Shown: positions 8,850-17,188 of the stretch, piece after piece
How positions within the stretch are numbered: position 1 is the first letter of the stretch
Layout of the letters: each line of letters starts with the position of its first letter
Assembly: GCA_964459305.1 (NCBI GenBank)
Contig: CAYWNA010000052.1
Coordinates: 1 to 61,386 of the forward strand
Direction of reading: 5' to 3'
Source: CAYWNA01 sp964459305
GTDB taxonomy: Bacteria; Planctomycetota; Planctomycetia; Pirellulales; Pirellulaceae
Length of the DNA: 61,386 bases
Program-made: the position numbers and the translations under genes
The notes under the pieces: generated by a model
Told to the model about the DNA's origin: nothing
Database searches by the model: none
What the model saw: the letters and a program-made list of their open reading frames with translations, nothing else

Positions 8850-8970
8850 GCGCAGGAACGGGTTTGTGGACGACAAGGATTCGTTGACAAAAACTCGTAG
8901 CTGGATTCAGGCGGCGAGGGCGTAATTCGTCTGAATTCTTGCGAATCCAGCTACAAACGCCTTCCTGCGC
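8850..8970. repeat. Palindromic repeat family B, copy 1 (in the 8411-9065 gap)
   Basis: Nested inverted repeat. Outer arms are 8850-8866 and 8954-8970 (GCGCAGGAACGGGTTTG, 15 of 17 paired); inner arms 8897-8908 and 8943-8954 (GTAGCTGGATTC). Copy 2 at 30869-31000 is longer, and this copy lacks about 10 bases of the left inner arm. It is a non-coding MITE-like unit without transposase. The remainder of the 655-bp gap (8411-8849 and 8971-9065) shows no gene or motif I can support. Confidence 0.85.
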
Positions 8971-9065
8971 TCGTCGGAGACTGACAAGAGATATTGGTCG
9001 CAAGTCTGGCGCGAAGAATAACAGAATGACGCCACATAAAAGGTGGGGTGTGGCCTATTGATTGG

Positions 9066-9164
9066 CTAGATCGAGAAGAGTGCGACGACGCCGATGGAAA
9101 GATAGGCAAGCACTAAGCGCCAATCAAGTCGGACTCGTTCTTGGAAACTGCCTTCCGTATCCAT
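9066..9164 (-). CDS. 32-residue single-TM peptide
   Basis: A small frame from ATG 9164 to TAG 9066-9068. The product has a charged N-terminus (MDTEGSFQERVRLDWR) and one hydrophobic helix (residues 16-31) ending at the stop. A strong AGGGAGAG ribosome-binding site lies 6-13 bases before the ATG, which is what makes it credible at this size. It would be a tail-anchored inner-membrane peptide. It lies 95 bases downstream of the transporter gene at 9260 on the same strand, so it may be a small accessory subunit. No homologue recognised. Confidence 0.5.
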   Translation of the reverse strand: MDTEGSFQERVRLDWRLVLAYLSIGVVALFSI

Positions 9165-9259
9165 GAAAAAACTCTCCCTACGGTGCAAGTATCCTTAGCG
9201 TTTGAGAGAATTATCGCCCGGCAGTATGAAGAACGTGCGAATGCCGTGTTAAGATCGCG

Positions 9260-10570
9260 TTAATTTCTTACCCTTCGGCGTCGATCCGCAATCCAATACC
9301 ATGCGACCAGCCCCAGCCAAACGACGGCCAGAGACAGAGCGACGAAGGATAGGTCTCGCACGGCGATTGCTGGAATGGCAACGAGAATTCCCACGGCTGC
9401 CAGGGCCTCGGATGATGGTTTCACGATCCCGAATACGACCGCGATTGCTTGTCGCCGCACGTGTTTGGGCATGGGGGCGTAAAGCACTTGCATTCCGGGG
9501 TCGTTCAAGCTCCTTCTGAGCACGTCGCATCCCTTGGCGAATGTGATCGCCCACAGAACAATACGCTGGGCCGAGGCGGCAAGCGTACAGACACTGGCCG
9601 CGGCCAATGTCAGCGGCAAGATCATCAGGGCCGGCAGAACCCCCAGCCGGTGGATGAATCTGCCGGTGAGAATCAACTGGGCGGCCCCCGTCAGTAGGAA
9701 TACGATGGCGTAGAAGTAGCCGAAATACGTGGTCAACCGCGCTTCGTCGCGTGCCAGTTCCTCGGCCGCGGCCACTTTCCATTGGAATTCAACCAGCGTG
9801 CTGACCACGACCGTCAAACAGACGAGGCCTGCGATCAGCATGAGAGGTGGACTGAGTACGCCATTGGCCGGTTCATCCATGCCACGCGGTTCCGTGCCGT
9901 ACTCCAGGTGCGTTTCCAGTGCCGCGGCGGTGGGAGCGGGACCGCTTCGCAAGAACATGATTGGCACGAAGGCGACCAGATCCATCGCTGCAGCGATGTA
10001 CATGAGGTTTTCGGTCGCCATACGTTGCCCCAGCCAGCCGACGAGTCCTCCTAGGGCGATGCCGGCCGCGGTGGCTCCGATGGCAACCACGCCGAACACA
10101 CTCGCTTGCCGCCCGCGCGTGAACTGTTCGTTCAGCAACGTTGTGAATTGAACCGAGCCGATTGCGCCACGTATCTGAGCAAAGACATACACGCTGGCGA
10201 AGAGAGCCAACGATCCGGCATATTGGTGCATCAGTGTCGGAAGGGCAAGAGAAAGCACGGCGCAGAATCCCAACGTCCAGCGTACGATGCGCCGCAAAGA
10301 TTGTCGCCGCGCAGACCGGCCGTACAGGATGGATGCCAGTGCCACGGCCCCGGCGGCTACCATGTACATGGCTGGAAGCTTGGCCGGTCCAATTTGGCTG
10401 AGGAACAAGCTGTCCGCAACCGTCCGGGCCGTCACGTAACCGCCGGCACTACCGAAGACGTAGATGAACAGCAGCAGGGCAGTCGGGCGATCTTCGGGTG
10501 GAACGTCGACAAGACCAGCCAGTGGAAACCGGACCAAACCGGTAAGTCGCCTTTTGCGTCGTGGCTCCAT
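9260..10570 (-). CDS. MFS-like transporter related to ATP/ADP (Npt/TLC) translocases
   Basis: About 436 residues from ATG 10570; a TTG at 10690 would add 40 polar residues that look non-native. Twelve or so hydrophobic segments run through the protein. Layout and segments such as the early F-G-S-A-G-G-Y-V-T-A-R-T-V-A-D-S, N-E-Q-F-T-R-G-R-Q after helix 4 and S-L-N-D-P-G-M-Q-V-L-Y-A-P late in the protein resemble the Npt1/Npt2 and MFS-type nucleotide-exchange family found in both parasites and free-living bacteria. Substrate not deducible. Minus strand, followed by the 32-residue peptide. Confidence 0.7.
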   Translation of the reverse strand: MEPRRKRRLTGLVRFPLAGLVDVPPEDRPTALLLFIYVFGSAGGYVTARTVADSLFLSQIGPAKLPAMYMVAAGAVALASILYGRSARRQSLRRIVRWTLGFCAVLSLALPTLMHQYAGSLALFASVYVFAQIRGAIGSVQFTTLLNEQFTRGRQASVFGVVAIGATAAGIALGGLVGWLGQRMATENLMYIAAAMDLVAFVPIMFLRSGPAPTAAALETHLEYGTEPRGMDEPANGVLSPPLMLIAGLVCLTVVVSTLVEFQWKVAAAEELARDEARLTTYFGYFYAIVFLLTGAAQLILTGRFIHRLGVLPALMILPLTLAAASVCTLAASAQRIVLWAITFAKGCDVLRRSLNDPGMQVLYAPMPKHVRRQAIAVVFGIVKPSSEALAAVGILVAIPAIAVRDLSFVALSLAVVWLGLVAWYWIADRRRRVRN

Positions 10571-10920
10571 TTGAGCATCCGGGCTTTTCGTTGCGCCGCG
10601 CGATTCCGTTGCGCGGATCGGCTGGTGTGAGCATCGGCGCCGATGGCGGAATGCTGGCGCGACTGCCTGATCAGATAGTATACCAGCCAAAGCTGCGGAT
10701 ACGATAGAACCCGCAGGTAGTCAAAGATCGCCGGCAGGGCCGGTGTCGTGAGGAGGGGCCGGGCAGGAGCCAACTACGCCGCAAGAGAATTCGAATGGCG
10801 AAGCACAAAATCCGAAACAAATTCAAAACAGGAAATACAAATGATCGAGACTACCGTGCCGTGAAAGGTTCTCGATCTAAGTTGCGATCGCTGCCGAAAC
10901 TACACCGGCATCTGCTCGAT

Positions 10921-10987
10921 GTAGCCGAACTCGCCAGAGTTTGGTTTTTCCCCTGCAAAACGACCAAAGTCTGGCGACTTCGGCTAC
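10921..10987. repeat. Hairpin repeat family A, copy 2
   Basis: Arms at 10921-10944 and 10964-10987 with a 19-base spacer. It is followed by CATGAATTC and a GGATCTGTTTC stretch that is shared with copies 3 and 4. It lies 32 bases beyond the stop codon of the minus-strand NTPase gene at 11020. A 65-codon open frame at 10795-10992 runs into the repeat and is not treated as a gene. Confidence 0.9.
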
Positions 10988-11019
10988 CATGAATTCAGGA
11001 TCTGTTTCGGAGCCCATCC

Positions 11020-12606
11020 CTATTCTGCTCCGCAGCCCAACGCGAGTTGCTGGCCGTTGGCCATTCGCTCGCCGTGCATCTCGGCCAGCAGGCGGTGAAT
11101 CCAGAGGGGTTCGAAACGATATTTCGCGACACCTTCTTCGCGCGGGTCCGTGACGACCAGCCCGGATCCGGCCAAGATACGTTTGACCGGAAATACCCGT
11201 TGCCGACATTCATGCTTCACCGTGACCGTGTCACCATCGCGAACTGGAAAATGCCCATGGTCGTCGATTCGATTCTCCTGCAGGTATTTCACGGCTACAT
11301 GCCCTAGCAGGGGCAGGTACAAATCAAGATGTTCCGGCTTCTCAATGCTGGGACGGTCGTGCGCCTGGGTTTCGCGGATCAGCCATTGATTGAGGTACGC
11401 TTCAGCAACGCGTCGTTCATCGTACGGACGCTGTTCGAGTGCCTCCCGTCGCAAAATCTCCCGAATCATCGAGTTGCCAGCCAGGTTGTACAGTGCACCG
11501 CCAACAACCCGACACTTGCTCGCACAATCAACCAACGCTCTTTGCACATCGGCGCGAATGTCGTCGTTGGCTTCACACGTGACCGATCGGAAACTGCCTT
11601 GGCGACAGAACCCGTTCTCGACCCACTGGGCATAAACACCCAGCGGCATCTTGCTGGTCTCCTTGCCGTCCGGCGCCCACGCCAAGCGGTATTTCCATGA
11701 ATGGTAATTCCAACTGGAGACCGTCAAATCGCCGGTCGTGCAAAATGCCGGCGGATTGAGCAGATACAACTCGGCGTCGTCATCGCGGCGGTGTGGCGTT
11801 CGCGTGTTCCAGAAGTCACGGTATGCGAAACCACGTCCGAAGACGACCACATGGACGAATTGCCGATCGCCGTCGAAAACGAAGTCCTCGACTTGTTCCA
11901 AAACCCATGCGTAGTCGTCTGGGTGAATTTCGTCCAACGAGTCGATCACGTAGAAGCTCGCGTTCTGTGCGTTCAGATACTCACGCAAGCGTGCTCTGCT
12001 CTTGTCGGTCACGGACTTCAGGCTACTGATCACAAGGCCGCCGCTGGAGAGGTCCGCTTTGTCCGTGGTAATGGCGTCGCCGGCCCATTCGTCATACAGT
12101 TCGCGAAGGTCGAACTTGCAGGTCGCAGTGCGAGGGTAGTCTTTGTCAAACACTTCCCCTTTGATGAACGTTTTTCCAACTCCAGCCGCTCCCGCGACCA
12201 AAGTCAACGCCCGGAACGTCGGCGTGGGTCCGCGATGGAACGATCTCTTTGCACGCTCCAACCGTTCTCGCAACGCAATGTTCTCGGCCCAGTAGTAGTC
12301 GGGCAACTTGGCATGGCGGTTTGGCCCCTCGACGATCGGAGGCGGCAGCACGCGCCGTTCGATCTCCCGCAGCGATGGGGTATCCACCTTGACGGCTATC
12401 GTGGCCGCGCGACCTGCGCGGGTCGCATGTGGAACGTTCGCAGCCTGTTGGCCAACCTCAATACGCACCTCCGTTCCGGTTCCGTCACGGTCTGAAACGG
12501 CGGGATCCTTGCCGCAGGCGGATGGCTCGCCCCAGCCGCCTGCCATGGCAGAAATTGTAGAGATGAACAACGGCAGGCAGCGGTCAACCATGACTCGATG
12601 TTCCAT
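11020..12606 (-). CDS. STAND/NACHT-like P-loop NTPase with possible N-terminal export signal
   Basis: 528 residues from ATG 12606 (AAGAAGAG 9 bases upstream). Walker A G-A-A-G-V-G-K-T is at residues 139-146 and a Walker B-like F-Y-V-I-D-S-L-D-E-I at 218-227, a NACHT-style D-x-x-D-E. The C-terminal 150 residues are helical and contain a winged-helix-like part. The first 25 residues (basic start, L-P-L-F-I-S-T-I-S-A-M-A-G-G core) resemble a signal peptide or membrane anchor, unusual for an ATPase, which must work in the cytoplasm; a start further downstream would remove it. No neighbour suggests a partner. STAND NTPases act in defence and signalling; no effector domain is visible. Confidence 0.62.
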   Translation of the reverse strand: MEHRVMVDRCLPLFISTISAMAGGWGEPSACGKDPAVSDRDGTGTEVRIEVGQQAANVPHATRAGRAATIAVKVDTPSLREIERRVLPPPIVEGPNRHAKLPDYYWAENIALRERLERAKRSFHRGPTPTFRALTLVAGAAGVGKTFIKGEVFDKDYPRTATCKFDLRELYDEWAGDAITTDKADLSSGGLVISSLKSVTDKSRARLREYLNAQNASFYVIDSLDEIHPDDYAWVLEQVEDFVFDGDRQFVHVVVFGRGFAYRDFWNTRTPHRRDDDAELYLLNPPAFCTTGDLTVSSWNYHSWKYRLAWAPDGKETSKMPLGVYAQWVENGFCRQGSFRSVTCEANDDIRADVQRALVDCASKCRVVGGALYNLAGNSMIREILRREALEQRPYDERRVAEAYLNQWLIRETQAHDRPSIEKPEHLDLYLPLLGHVAVKYLQENRIDDHGHFPVRDGDTVTVKHECRQRVFPVKRILAGSGLVVTDPREEGVAKYRFEPLWIHRLLAEMHGERMANGQQLALGCGAE

Positions 12607-13110
12607 ATTCGCGACTCTTCTTAACCTGATTAAAGACGCCTTCCGGAGAGAAATATCTCTGTGACGGGTTGCTGATGTTGGAAGTTTATCAACGGGAAGA
12701 ACGGCCTCCAAGCTTTTGGACGCCGGCTTAATCAAAGCTTCATCAAGTTAACCAAATCTTCACACTAGGAAGTCCGTCCATACGGACGGACGATAAGGCA
12801 TCTGGCGGGGCAACCGCAGAGCTCTCCATGAGCCTGATTCGCCCTGACTGCCCGCCGGGGGGATGCAGTTGCACACCCGATATTTCGTTTGTAACGATTG
12901 TGCCACGCGTCTGGGGGAATCAGTCCGGAAATCCGCGTTTGGTTAATCGAGCTTAATATTTGTCCATTGACGATCAAACCGAATCTCTAGAACAGACAGG
13001 TGTCCTGCAAACACGAACCGCCTGCCGCGCAACGGACGCGCTGATCGGCCGAGAGTCGCGGAGCATACGTCTTCCACGGATGGTTTCCCGACCAAGAACG
13101 GAGTCTGAAA
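12607..13110. other. Divergent intergenic region, no gene seen
   Basis: 504 bases between the minus-strand NTPase start and the plus-strand porin start. I see no credible frame with a ribosome-binding site. The segment 12610-12770 is rich in TTAA and CTTC runs, and 12940-12970 has an A/T-rich TTAATCGAGCTTAATATTTG patch that may hold the porin promoter. It probably contains both divergent promoters. Confidence 0.5.
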
Positions 13111-14523
13111 ATGAGAATTGGGAGTTTTGCGGGGCTCACCGCTTTGCTCACTTGCCTGGTCGCGGCCCCTGAAGCTGCGAAAGCCCAGGACTACTACGCC
13201 ATGGGCGATGTGCCTATGGTGACGGTTTCTGAGGCCTCTTTTGCCAATCTGATGAATCGCCTGGAGACGCTGGAATTTTCTATCGGCCCGGAGGGTGCGG
13301 ACGGGTGGGAAGATACCCATGGCGATAAATGGGATGTCAGGTGGGGCGGCCGCGTGATGGTTGATTACGTCAACTGGGCCGCCCAGGACGCCGGTTACGG
13401 TGACGGAAACGGCCAGAACTACCTCGAAATGCGGCGGGCACGGTTTCGTGCTGAAGGCGAGGGCTACGGTATCTATTTCTGGCAGATCGAACTCGATTTT
13501 GCTGCCGATGACGATTCGAGCGCCCAGTACGACGCTGGGGGTGGCGCGCTAATCAATGCGGGCCCGGTTGCCGAAATGAAGGACGTGTACATGGGAGTTT
13601 CCGAAGTTCCCCTGTTGGGCGACGTTCTGATCGGTCACTTCAAGGGACCATTTAGCATGGAGGAGTTGACTAGTTCAAGGTACACCACGTTCCTCGAACG
13701 AGCGTTGCCCAACTACTTCGTAACCGGCCGTGAAGCCGGTATTATGGCGGCCAATCGCTCGGCGGGCGAAAACGTGACTTGGGCCTATGGTGTCTTCGCC
13801 GATGGCCTCCCCGAATCGACCAAGCAGCTTGTCGGCAGCACGGGCACGCAATTATTGGGCCGGGTGACCTGGACTCCGTACTACGACGAGATGTCCGATG
13901 GACGTTGCATGTTACATCTGGGCACTGGTATCCGGCGCGTGTGGAACCGCAACGGTCGGTACAGGCTCCGCGTACGCCCGGAAACTCACGAAAGCCTTCG
14001 GGTGATCGACATCAATGGCGGCGACGACTTTGCGGACGAGCGCACCGTCTATAATGCCGAACTGGCCTGGGTCTACGGACCGTTCTCGATTCAGTCGGAA
14101 TACTTTGTGGACGTCGTCGACACGGCCGGCGCTGGAGATGCCAACGCCTACAGCGCGTATGTTCAGGCGACCTATTTCCTAACCGGCGAGAACCGGGTCT
14201 ACAAGCGCAACCGGGCTACCTTCGGACGCGTCAAACCGCTGGAGAATTTCTGGATCGTTCGCGGTGCTGGCATTGGATCGGGTGCCTGGGAACTGAAGAC
14301 CCGCTGGTCGTACATCGACGTCAACAATCTGTACGACGCCGGCTTTTCGGGCGATACAAACGAAGCGGCCGAACAGGTCAACAACCTGACTTTCGGTGTC
14401 AACTGGTACTGGAATCCCTACACCCGCGTGATGTTCGACTACTGGCATTCGTGGTACGAAACCGGAGGTGGCGCTGCAGCCGAGGCGGACCTGGTCGGCA
14501 TGCGAATGCAGTACGATTTCTAA
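13111..14523 (+). CDS. Phosphate-selective porin O/P-type outer-membrane protein
   Basis: 470 residues with a signal peptide ending E-A-A-K-A-Q-D. After a short helical segment (N-L-M-N-R-L-E-T-L-E) a 16-strand-type barrel follows, rich in alternating aromatic/Gly strands. Markers of the OprP/OprO family are W-G-G-R-V-M-V-D-Y, L-E-M-R-R-A-R-F-R-A-E-G-E, the H-F-K-G-P-F-S-M-E-E-L-T-S-S-R block with a following F-L-E-R-A-L, and the terminal M-R-M-Q-Y-D-F with a C-terminal Phe. GGAG lies 9 bases before the ATG. In planctomycetes these proteins are abundant and not necessarily phosphate-selective. A Cys-rich secreted protein follows in the same direction. Confidence 0.9.
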   Translation: MRIGSFAGLTALLTCLVAAPEAAKAQDYYAMGDVPMVTVSEASFANLMNRLETLEFSIGPEGADGWEDTHGDKWDVRWGGRVMVDYVNWAAQDAGYGDGNGQNYLEMRRARFRAEGEGYGIYFWQIELDFAADDDSSAQYDAGGGALINAGPVAEMKDVYMGVSEVPLLGDVLIGHFKGPFSMEELTSSRYTTFLERALPNYFVTGREAGIMAANRSAGENVTWAYGVFADGLPESTKQLVGSTGTQLLGRVTWTPYYDEMSDGRCMLHLGTGIRRVWNRNGRYRLRVRPETHESLRVIDINGGDDFADERTVYNAELAWVYGPFSIQSEYFVDVVDTAGAGDANAYSAYVQATYFLTGENRVYKRNRATFGRVKPLENFWIVRGAGIGSGAWELKTRWSYIDVNNLYDAGFSGDTNEAAEQVNNLTFGVNWYWNPYTRVMFDYWHSWYETGGGAAAEADLVGMRMQYDF

Positions 14524-14608
14524 TTCGAAGCGGACGGGCCTGTGAACCGACTCGAAGTTCCTTCGGGTCCCCGTTCAACTCGATTCAACCGATAGGAGCA
14601 AGCTAAAG

Positions 14609-15217
14609 ATGAAGCTGCAACACAACACCATTGCGACGCTTGCGGGCGTCTTACTGGCCGGGTTGATGATGACTTCGGCTGATGCTCTCGGCCCGGGCCA
14701 GAAGGGCGACGGCTGCGACGATCCCGGCTGCTGCGCACGATGCGGCTGCGATCCCGGCTGCTACAACAAAGTGTGCCGGCTAGTCAAAGTGGAAAGAGAA
14801 CTGAAAGCCACTTGCTGGAGCAGCGAGTGCGAGCCGGTCTGCCTTCCCTGCTGTAGCAAACGCGGCTGCCGTCATACCGAATGCGCCTGCAACGGCGACA
14901 AGGACGGCAAGGGCGGTTGCTGCGGACCGTTCGACAAAAAGTTCGTGTGGTTCGACTACTGCCCAGGATCTGCCAAAATGCGCTGCAAGAAACGCCTGAT
15001 GAAGAAGACCGTCACGAAGAAGGTGCCGGGCTACAAATGGGTGGTCGAAAACCTGTGCAAAGGCTGCGAAGGCAAGGCCAAGGCGGAAGCCCCGGTCATC
15101 GAACCGGACTCCGAGGTTCCCCCACCGCCGGCGGTCGAGGCCCGGATCATCCACGGCAAACCGGTCCACGTGGTGGCTTCGTTTACCCGCGAGGACACGA
15201 CGCGCGTCCACGACTGA
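14609..15217 (+). CDS. Cys-rich secreted protein
   Basis: 202 residues with a signal peptide (MKLQHNTIATLAGVLLAGL, cleavage near SADA-LG). The mature part has more than 25 cysteines, concentrated in residues 34-140 in C-C, C-x-C and C-x-x-C groups (for example D-D-P-G-C-C-A-R-C-G-C, C-L-P-C-C-S-K-R-G-C-R). A conserved K-K-R-L-M-K-K-T-V-T-K-K-V-P-G-Y-K-W-V-V-E segment follows, as in a recurrent family of secreted planctomycete proteins. The C-terminal 45 residues are Pro-rich. Cysteine-rich proteins are considered cell-wall components in Planctomycetes; metal binding is another option. It follows the porin by 85 bases with its own GGAGCA site and ends 32 bases before a terminator. Confidence 0.78.
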   Translation: MKLQHNTIATLAGVLLAGLMMTSADALGPGQKGDGCDDPGCCARCGCDPGCYNKVCRLVKVERELKATCWSSECEPVCLPCCSKRGCRHTECACNGDKDGKGGCCGPFDKKFVWFDYCPGSAKMRCKKRLMKKTVTKKVPGYKWVVENLCKGCEGKAKAEAPVIEPDSEVPPPPAVEARIIHGKPVHVVASFTREDTTRVHD

Positions 15218-15249
15218 GCAACTCTATCTTCTTCGATGTGGCCCCAAAG

Positions 15250-15280
15250 AAACGCCTCCCGCCCGTGCGGGAGGCGTTTT
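15250..15280 (+). terminator. Rho-independent terminator after the porin / Cys-rich pair
   Basis: A 13-base perfect stem AAACGCCTCCCGC (15250-15262), loop CCGT, and GCGGGAGGCGTTT (15267-15279) followed by T. It is placed 32 bases after the stop of the Cys-rich gene and closes the plus-strand unit. The downstream T-tract is short, but the A/T base of the stem is symmetrical so it could work in both directions. Confidence 0.82.
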
Positions 15281-15558
15281 CATTTGAGCCGCGGCAAGAG
15301 CCGGTTTTTCTTCCGCAGCGAGTAGGTTTGCCTTGGCGCCGGCTTTGGGTGTCCGGCCGACTGCCCGGTGGTGACGGTACTCAGCGCCTGCTTCATCGTG
15401 CCGCCCAGGTAGGTTAAACTCAGCAATGCCGTGCGGCATGGCAGTTGGCGGGAGATCCGTCCGCCACTCAGGCGTTCTAGTCTCCCGATTCGTCCAATTC
15501 TCCATTTTTTCAACATTCCGTCACTCCAGTATTCCACCACTCCACGGGAGAACGCACC

Positions 15559-17139
15559 ATGACCAAACCCGGATTTGTCGCGCTGTTGTCAGTCGTCCAG
15601 ACGTTGCTTGCCGTCGTCTCGATTTTGGCTGCCGAAACGAAAGACCCAGCCGCGGTGCCTCCGCCGGTGAATTTGGATCCGGGCCAGGAGTATGCGGACA
15701 ACGTCCGCATGTTTCAGGGCATTCCAAGTCTGGAACGCGCGCCGAACGGACGACTGTGGGCCACGTGGTACGGCGGCGGCGTCACCGAAGACCGCCACAA
15801 CTACGTGATGCTGGTCACCAGCGGCGACGACGGGCATACGTGGTCGGGGCTAAAGTTGTTGCTCGATCCCGATTGCGAAGGGCCGGTTCGTGCCTTCGAT
15901 CCCTGCCCGTGGCTCGACCCCGATGGGCGTCTTTGGCTCGTCTGGGCGCAGCGTGCCAGTGGGCTTCCGTATCTGTTTGCCGTGACGACCGACAACCCGG
16001 ACGACGAAGACGCCACATGGTCCAAACCGCGACTGATCTGCGAGGGCATCATGATGTGCAAGCCGACGGTCACGAGCGACGGAGCATGGTTGCTGCCGAC
16101 CGCCGTTTGGGGCGGTGAAGGAAGCTGTCGCGTGGTGGCGTCGACCGACCAGGGGAAAACTTGGACGTTGCGCGGCACAGCCACGGTTCCGGAACGCAAA
16201 GACCGCAACTGTGACGAACCGATGATTGTCGAGCGTCGCGACGGCAGCCTTTGGATGTGGATCCGCACGCGGTACGGCATCGGACACAGTGTGTCGACCG
16301 ACGCCGGTCGCACGTGGAGCGACGTGGAACCGTCGAAGGTGGTGGCGCATGCAACGGCCAGGTTCTTCGTGCGGCGTCTGGCGTCGGGCAGCCTGCTGTT
16401 GGTCAAACACGGCCCGATCGACAAGCGTACCGGGCGTTCGCATCTGACTGCTTTCATCTCGAAGGACGACGGCAGCACTTGGCAAGGAGGGCTGTTGCTG
16501 GACGAACGCTCGGGCGTTTCCTATCCGGACGGTTTCCAGGGAGACGATGGCCGCATCTATGTGATTCGCGACTATGCCCGCACGGGCGACAAGGAAATCC
16601 TTATGTCCGTCTTCACCGAAGACGACGCTTTGGCCGGCGAGGATGTGTCGGGCAAAGTGAGACTTCGCGTGCTGATCAATCAGGCAACAGGTGAGAACCC
16701 AAAGAGTCCCAAAAAAATCACGCTCGATCCCCACAGCGACGGCGCCGCACCGCTGGAGGGAGCGGGAGCCGAAGTCAAACCACTGCGCGATGGCGAACAA
16801 TGTGCGACCTTCAACGACGGCGCGACGCTGTTTACCGACAGAGACTACACGGCCGCGAATCTGCCGTCTTGCGTCAAGGGACGAAGCTTCTTGCAAGCGT
16901 CGATCGACGGCACCTCGCTGGAAGTGGTCCGCGACGGCATCATTTTCGTAATCACTCCCCTACCGCACCGCAACAAGGACAGCGTGGTCGAACAACTCAA
17001 GGAGCAAGGCTTCGAAAAGGCCGCCGTACCCGAATTCCGACTGTTCGGAACCGCGGCCAACATTTGTACCACCTTCCAAAAGAAAGCCAAAGCCGACGAG
17101 AAAATCACCATCGGCAAATGGGGCGTTCTGATCTTCTGA
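15559..17139 (+). CDS. Secreted sialidase-family (BNR/Asp-box) glycosidase
   Basis: 526 residues with a signal peptide (VALLSVVQTLLAVVSILAAE). A six-bladed sialidase-type propeller is indicated by four Asp boxes: S-G-D-D-G-H-T-W, S-T-D-Q-G-K-T-W, S-T-D-A-G-R-T-W and S-K-D-D-G-S-T-W. An R-M-F-Q-G-I-P-S-L-E segment stands where the Arg-Ile-Pro motif is expected. The C-terminal 130 residues form an extra domain of unknown role. GGGAGAA precedes ATG 15559. Whether sialic acid is the true substrate is uncertain, since many planctomycete members act on other sugars or are uncharacterised. It converges with the glycoside hydrolase at 17189. Confidence 0.82.
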   Translation: MTKPGFVALLSVVQTLLAVVSILAAETKDPAAVPPPVNLDPGQEYADNVRMFQGIPSLERAPNGRLWATWYGGGVTEDRHNYVMLVTSGDDGHTWSGLKLLLDPDCEGPVRAFDPCPWLDPDGRLWLVWAQRASGLPYLFAVTTDNPDDEDATWSKPRLICEGIMMCKPTVTSDGAWLLPTAVWGGEGSCRVVASTDQGKTWTLRGTATVPERKDRNCDEPMIVERRDGSLWMWIRTRYGIGHSVSTDAGRTWSDVEPSKVVAHATARFFVRRLASGSLLLVKHGPIDKRTGRSHLTAFISKDDGSTWQGGLLLDERSGVSYPDGFQGDDGRIYVIRDYARTGDKEILMSVFTEDDALAGEDVSGKVRLRVLINQATGENPKSPKKITLDPHSDGAAPLEGAGAEVKPLRDGEQCATFNDGATLFTDRDYTAANLPSCVKGRSFLQASIDGTSLEVVRDGIIFVITPLPHRNKDSVVEQLKEQGFEKAAVPEFRLFGTAANICTTFQKKAKADEKITIGKWGVLIF

Positions 17140-17188
17140 ATAGACTGTGATGCCTTTCGCGAGTTTGCGTTTCTTCCGGTTTAGCAGT

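Noticed and set aside
8454..8876. A 140-residue minus-strand gene in the gap after the DUF1080 gene
   Set aside because: No ribosome-binding site, composition like random frame, and it overlaps repeat B1; no transposase motif was seen.
10795..10992. A 65-residue plus-strand gene
   Set aside because: The frame runs into repeat A2 and the end reads as repeat translation; no ribosome-binding site.
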